64,000 bases of DNA from Dromiciops gliroides (Eukaryota; Chordata; Mammalia; Microbiotheria; Microbiotheriidae). Positions within the stretch are counted from its first letter, which is position 1, and each line of letters begins with the position of its first letter. Below the pieces are notes generated by a model, which had not been told where the DNA came from, searched no databases, and saw only the letters and a program-made list of their open reading frames with translations. The position numbers were made by a program, and so were the translations under genes. The DNA is taken from assembly GCF_019393635.1 (NCBI RefSeq), contig NC_057862.1, forward strand, positions 264,444,441-264,508,440, written 5' to 3'. Shown one piece after another: positions 58,401-64,000 of this stretch.

Positions 58401-58499
58401 TATTCCTCACCTTTTGTTCTTCCATATAAATTTTGTTGTTATATTTTCTAGCTCTGTAATTTTTTTGGTATTTGATTGTTATATAATTTAAGAATACTT

Positions 58500-58687
58500 T
58501 AGGGTAAGAATATGGGTGAAACCAGTATGAGAGCAGGAGACATAAACCTTCTCATTTAGAGAGGTCATGTGGAGAATGACTTAGAGAAGGAACTCAGAAA
58601 CATTGAGTGCAAAGAGACCAGGTGAAGAATGAGGCTGACAAGTTTCCTTAGAAGGTCTGTAGTTTCTTCCTAATTTTCAGAGGGAAG
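58500..58687 (+). pseudogene. IGHV: Relic of a third VH cassette: RSS nonamer and 3' flank
   Basis: A nonamer ACATAAACC (58540-58548, 8 of 9 to consensus) is followed by about 140 bp clearly homologous to the 3' flanks of both VH genes (GTCATGTGGAGAATGACTTA, then AGGAACTCAGAAACATTGAG). The heptamer is degenerate and no V exon is found to the left, where old L1 sequence begins near 58490. It marks a lost VH gene. Confidence 0.8.
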
Positions 58688-61600
58688 CACTAGGATTTCC
58701 AGGGTGGAGCCAAGGTGGTGGAGGAAAGGCAGTAAGCTCTTGGACCTCACGACAAGATTGCTCCAAAAAACATCCAAATAATGCCATAGGACAATTCCTG
58801 GAGCAGCAGAACCCACAAGTAAACAGTCTGAGATTATTTTCCAGTCAAAGATATAAGCTATAAGCTGCTGTGCCAGGTTGGGAGTGGAGCCCAACCCTGA
58901 GGACATGCTGATGCAGATCTCGTCCCAGTCAGGCCTTGCCAGAGAAAGAGAACCCTAGATCCCCTGAATCAGCTGCAGCACTGGTGTTATCTGAAACTAA
59001 ACTCATAGTCTAGTGAGAGGGCTATGCAGTTGGTTGGGGGTGGGGGGATTACAAGGGTCTCTCTTGGCACTGAGGCAGAATTTGGGTATTTCAGCCCTTT
59101 TGGAACCAGGCAGTAGGCTTGAGTGGCAGTAGCCCAGGTTGGGGAGGGGAGTAGGCTCGTTGGAGCTAACAACCACAGCACACAAAGTTTTGCTGCCTGG
59201 TTAATTAGCAAGTTGGCCTGGGGTTATGGACAGACCAAAGAACAGGCCAGGCCAATGAAGAAACTGCCCCTCCTTAAACATCACCTTAGACTCCCTGAAG
59301 CTTGGGACAGTACATCCTGGAAGAAGTTTCCCACTTTAAGAAGGAGTTAAGAAAAACACTGTCAAGATGATAAGACAGAGAAAGATGAGGACCATAGAAA
59401 GTTTCTTTTGTGACAAGGAAGATTGAGGTATACCCTCAGAAGAGGCTACCAACACCAGGGCTCCTACATCAAAAGCTTCAAAGAAAAATATGAATTGGTC
59501 TCAGGTCATAGAAGTACTCAAAAAAGGACTTTGAAGATAAAAGGAAGAGAGGTAGAGGGAAAAGTAAGATAGGTAGAATAAAAAATGGAAAGAGAAATGA
59601 GAGGGATACAGGAGGGTCATGAAAAAAAGTCAAGAGCTTGAAAAGCCAAATTAGCCAAATGGAAAAGGAGGTACAAAAGCTCTCTGAAGAAAACCATTGC
59701 TTAAAATTTAGGATTCAGCAAATGGAAGCAAATTATTTTATGAAAAATTAAGACACAATAAAGCAAATCCAAATGAATGAAAAAAAAATAGAGGGCAATG
59801 TGAAATATCTCTTTGGAAAAACAGCTGTCCTGGAAAATAGATCCAGGTGAGATCATTTGAAAATTATTGGACTACCTGAAAACCATGATCAAGGAAAGAG
59901 CTTAGACATCATCTTCCAGGAAGTTGTCAGGGAAAATTGCCCTGATATTCTAGAAGCAGAAGGTAAAATAGAAATTGAAAGAATTCACTGATCACTCCTA
60001 AAAGAGATCCCAAAATGAAAATTCCCAGGCATATCATGGTCAAAATTGAGAGCTCCCAGGTCAAGGAGAAAATATTACAAGCATCCAGAAAGAAACAATT
60101 CAAGTTCTGTGGAGCCACAGTCAGGCTAGCACAAGATCTAGCAGCTTCTACATGAAAGGATCGGGGTCATGGAATGTGATATTCCACAGGGCAAAGGAAC
60201 TGGAATTACAATGAAGAATCACCTACCCAGCAAAACAGCATAATCTCTCAGGGGAAAAAAAAATGGACTTCAGTGAAAAAGAGGACTTTCAGGTATTCAT
60301 AATGAAAAGACCTAAACTGACTAGAGAATTTGACTTTGAAATACAAGACCCTAGAGAAGCATAAAAAGGTAAACAGGAAAAAGAAATTAAGAGGGATGTT
60401 AAAAGGTTAAATTGCTTACATTCCTTTATGGGAAGATGATAATATCTAACTCATAAGTAATTTTTCAGTATTAGGGAAGATGATAGAAATAAATTTAGAC
60501 AGAGGGCATAGGTGGGAATTGATTATGAAGGGATGATATTTGTAAAGCATTTTTTTTTTGTTTATCTTTTTTTGGGAGGATGGTCAGAGTTTGGTGACAT
60601 GCCTGGGGATGAGCAGTTGATGAGTGTCTTATGACTAGGGCTGGATTTGGGCTCAGGTCCTCCTGGATCCTGGGTGCGTGCTTTGTCTACTGTGTCACCT
60701 AGCTGCCCCCAATGATATTTTTAGGGTCATTTGAGGGGTGAGAGGACTGCACTGGGGGAGGGGGAAGGGGAGAATAGAATGGGATAAAATCCCACATGAA
60801 AGAAACAGGAAAGGGCTTCTGGAGTAGGCAGAGAGGTGGGGGAAGATCTTGACAGTGAATGAACTCATCAGAATTGGCTCAAAGACATTAATCTCATCAG
60901 AGTTGGCTCAAGGAGAGATTAACATACACACTCAATTGGGTGGAGTAATCTATCTAACCCTGCAGGAAAGTAGGAGGGGAAGAGGATAAGGAGGGAGGGA
61001 TGATAGAAGGGAGAGCAGAGTGGGGAAGGGAGCAGTCAGAAGCAAATCCCTTTTCAGGAGAGATAGGGTGAAAGAAGAGGGGAAGGGAATAGGATGGAGG
61101 GGGATAGTTAACAACAATAACTATGAAAAAGAGAAAAGAAAAAAAATTGTACAAAAAGTATTTATGGCGACTCTTCTTGGTGGGGAAGAATTGGAGTTTG
61201 AAGGAATGCCTATCAGTTGGGGAATGACTGAAAAAGCTATGGTGTGTGATTGTGGTGGAATATTATTGTGCTGTGGGAAATAATGAGCAGGATGATTTCA
61301 GAAAAACCTGAAAAGACTTATTATGAACTGATGTATAGTGAAGTGAGCAGAAACAGGAGAATATTGTGTCCAGTGACAGCATTATCACTTGTACACTATA
61401 TTATATATTAGCAATAGTATTCCGTATTGGGGAGGGGGCAAAACAGTCAAAAGTACACAGCAGAGGAGAACAAAAGAAAATCAACAAGGAAGCAAAGAAA
61501 AGCTGGGCAGATTCAAAAACAATTTGTATTATTTATTATATAGGTTTCTTGCAATAGAAATGTATTGTTTTATATTAAATGCTCTCCTATGTTCAACTGT

Positions 61601-61690
61601 GTACATGACAACAGTTTTTTTTCTTTTCTTATTTTGTATTTAATTATAAAGTAAATTATAAAAATTTGCCAAAAAAAAAAAAAGATTTGA
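58688..61690 (+). mobile_element. HAL1-like LINE (ORF1 and 3' end, no ORF2)
   Basis: A 5' UTR start (GGGTGGAGCCAAGGTGGTGG) leads into decayed ORF1 (about 59385-60400; AAAGTTTC...GACAAGGAAG beginning, coiled-coil and nucleic-acid-binding parts) and then directly into an L1-type 3' end with an A tail near 61670. No reverse transcriptase is seen in between. This is the layout of HAL1 ('half-L1'). A deletion of ORF2 from an ordinary L1 is the alternative. A diverged minus-strand SINE sits at about 60549-60712. Confidence 0.65.
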
Positions 61691-61724
61691 AAAATTTAAC
61701 TGAGAGGTAATGAGAGACTGATAG

Positions 61725-62060
61725 TTGTGGGGTTTTTTTTTTTCATTGTTTAGTATCTTATTTTTCCCCAGTTACATGTAAAAACAATTTTAAAAATTCT
61801 TTTAAAAAACTTTTTGTTTTATTTTTGGTTTTTGTCAGGGCAATGTGGGGTAAGTGATTTGCCCAGGGTCACAGAGATAGTAAGTGTCAAGTGTCTTAGG
61901 CCAGATTCAAACTCAGGTCCTCTTGAATCCAGAGCCGGTGCTTTATCCATTGTGCACCCTTTAAACTTTGAGATACAAATTCTTTCCCTTCCTCTGCCTA
62001 CCCTCTCCTCCTCAAGAACACATACAATTTGATATAAGTTATACATGTGCAGTCATGAAA
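61725..62060 (-). mobile_element. L1 3' end with a SINE
   Basis: L1 tail on the minus strand, interrupted by a minus-strand tRNA-derived SINE at about 61815-61965. The following 62060-62700 shows nothing I can assign. Confidence 0.7.
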
Positions 62061-62699
62061 AAAATATATTGATATTCACAGGTGTATAAAATAACTGCTT
62101 TTTGTAGTTAAATGAAAGCATTAGAATATAATAACATTAAGCTTCTGTAGGCTTGTTGAAAGAAGACATGGCAAAATTCCAGTAGTAGACATAAAAATGG
62201 AGACAATATGCTTCTCTTTCTGTTCCCATATGATTTTGATTTCTTCTGCTACATTTCAATAATTTGAAAGCTTTTCATTCCATGTAGGATGGAATTTATA
62301 TGTATTTGGCATAGCAACATCTATTTAAAATGTTGTGCTTAAATTTCTATGGATCAATGTTGTATTCAGACTATTGTGGGCAACAGTTGAGTTAAGAATG
62401 ATGCTTTGCTTCCAACTCAGGTTTTTGATTGACCTCAAAATATACTTGAGAATTCAATGTTTATAGCATGGGGATTTCTCATCTACCCATTTGTGAAAGA
62501 TAGCGAGCTACTAGCATAAAGTCTAGCGATCAGGTCATGTCTTGTTAGGTATTACATAGGTGCTAAGTTACTGTATGTAACCTGTGATGATATGTTGCAG
62601 TTTCTACCACTTCTATTAATGACTAAATCCAGGCTTCATGAGAATAACCATTCTGCAATTTCTGGGAGTAGTGATCTAAGTTGTCCTTACAAACTTCTT

Positions 62700-63740
62700 T
62701 TTCCTCTTTAAAATTATTTTTAAAATTTTTTACTTATTTTATTCTGAACTTAAGAAATTAAACAAACATTTCTATAACAGTAGAATAGAAAAAAGGATTG
62801 CATATGAAAATGACATTATTTATTTTAAATATATAATAAAATTATCACATAAAAAATAATTGACATATTAAAGAAAACAGACAAAAAAAGACCTCAAGAA
62901 AAATATAGTGAAAAAAGTATGCTTCAATCTGGATTGCAACACCATCAGTTTTTTCTCTTGGGATGGATAACATTTTTTATCATAAGTCCTTCAGAGTTGT
63001 CTTTGTTCATTGAATTGCTGAGAATAGCTGTCATTCACAGATGATCATCTTATACTATTTCTGTTACCTTGTACACAGTACATTTCACTTTGCATCAGCT
63101 TATTTATCTTTCAAGACTTACCTGAGAGCATCCTACTCATCATTTCTTATAGCATAATAATATTCCATCACAAGCACATACCACAGTTTGTGAAGCCATT
63201 CCCCATTTGATGGTCATCCCCTCAATTTCCAATTCTTTGCTGTCAGAAAAGAGTTTATACAAATATTTTTGTTCATATAGTTCCTTTTCCTTTTTTTAAA
63301 ATATCTTTTTGGATAAAGACCTCGTACTGGTATTGCTAGGTCAAAGAGTATGCAAGATTTTATAGTCCTTTGGGTATAGTTCCAAAGAGCTCTATAGAAT
63401 GGTTGAATCAGTTTACAGCTCCACCAACAGTGCATTAATATCTCATTGTTCCTACATCCCCTCCAACATTTGTCATTTCCCTTTTTCTGTCCTATTAGTC
63501 AATCTAATAGGTATGAGTTAGTACCTCAGAATTGTTTTGATTTGTATCTCTCCACAATCAATAGTGAGTTAGAGCATTTTTTCATATCGATATATATATA
63601 TATATATGTATATGCTTATACATATATATATAATTCAATGTTGAAATTTGTTTTTACATGCAATTTGGGAAAAAATAAAATTCTAAATAAACAAGAAGAA
63701 ATATTAAAAAAAAAAAGAAAAGAAAGAAAGTAACCAAGAG
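62700..63740 (-). mobile_element. L1 3' part, (TA)n tract and an L1 tail
   Basis: 62700-63590 is minus-strand L1 (3' UTR and ORF2 C-terminus, 63435-63214). A (TA)n microsatellite is at about 63583-63635, followed by a short plus-strand L1-type tail with TTTTTACATGCAATTTGGG. Confidence 0.65.
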
Positions 63741-63744
63741 AGAA

Positions 63745-64000
63745 GTCAAGTTCTCTCAAGGAGAGATTGCACAGAGACATGTTTCTCTGAGATACCTATA
63801 TCCTTGAACAGGAGAAAGGCAAAAGCTTTTTTAGATGGTAGATGTGGTGATCACCATCTGATAATGGAAAGTTCCCTTTGGGGGTGGAGGAAAGATTGAG
63901 TGAGGTGGTGGCCCGGACTTCTGGATTTATCTCTGTCCCCTGGCACAAATCAGGCAGCAGCCTCATCCAATGAGCTTATCTCTCTTACTTCTCAAGGTGT
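63745..64000 (-). mobile_element. LTR family A, running off the window
   Basis: Reverse-oriented U3/R sequence of the family (TCTGAGATACCTATATCC, CAGGAGAAAGGCAAAAGC, GGAAAGTTCCCTTTGGGGG). It continues beyond the right edge. Confidence 0.7.

Larger units (their letters stand above)
46590..58490 (-). mobile_element. Outer old L1, split by nested insertions
   Basis: The 3' end of this minus-strand L1 is at 46590-47101 and its more 5' ORF2 part at about 57474-58490. Everything between was inserted later: LTR family A, then a younger L1, then the OTU-carrying ERV, then a SINE. Both L1 parts are strongly diverged. Confidence 0.7.

Overview
This window is vertebrate genomic DNA from a marsupial, inside the immunoglobulin heavy-chain variable (IGHV) locus. 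The evidence is two clan III (VH3-like) V genes with leader exons, octamer promoters and recombination signals, set among dense L1/HAL1 LINEs, LTR elements, MIR relics and many copies of a tRNA-derived SINE. The SINE consensus (a GGGGCAGCTAGGTGGCGCAG-type head and a CACTTACTAGCTGTGTGACC-type middle) looks more Australian-marsupial than Monodelphis to me. That species inference is tentative.

Layout. 1-5.4 kb: decayed L1s with two SINEs. 5.5-9.8 kb: duplicon A, with solo LTR, SINE and the first VH gene (8913-9349). 9.9-15.9 kb: LTR fragments, including an inverted pair of one LTR family. 15.92-25.01 kb: a young gammaretrovirus-type provirus on the minus strand (625-bp LTRs, 4-bp CTAG target duplication, tRNA-His primer site, gag-UAG-pol, env), itself hit by a SINE in the protease. 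25-34 kb: older ERV pieces, SINEs, MIR, a tandem duplication and a microsatellite grown from a SINE tail. 34.2-35.0 kb: 3' end of another ERV. 35.4-38.4 kb: L1s. 38.46-41.09 kb: processed pseudogene of muscle-type pyruvate kinase. 41.2-44.7 kb: duplicon B, with the second VH gene (43402-43855) and its own later insertions. 45.3-58.5 kb: a five-level nest (old L1 > LTR > younger L1 > ERV > SINE). 58.5-58.7 kb: relic of a third VH cassette (RSS nonamer and 3' flank only). 58.7-61.7 kb: HAL1-like element. 61.7-64 kb: L1 ends and another LTR.

The most unusual object is the ERV at 49139-55447. Its integrase reading frame continues without a stop into an OTU-family cysteine protease domain that closely resembles the cellular deubiquitinase OTUD3, in the place where env would normally be. 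The RNase H, integrase and OTU catalytic residues are all present in one 742-residue open frame. Upstream, gag is reduced to a short head joined to reverse transcriptase, and no protease is visible. It looks like a retrovirus-like element that captured a spliced host gene, comparable in layout to transducing retroviruses. I know of no description of this element, but I could not search.

The two VH genes are the only features that look like working host genes. The rest records repeated insertion after the VH duplication: solo LTR and SINE in copy A, a different SINE and LTR in copy B.
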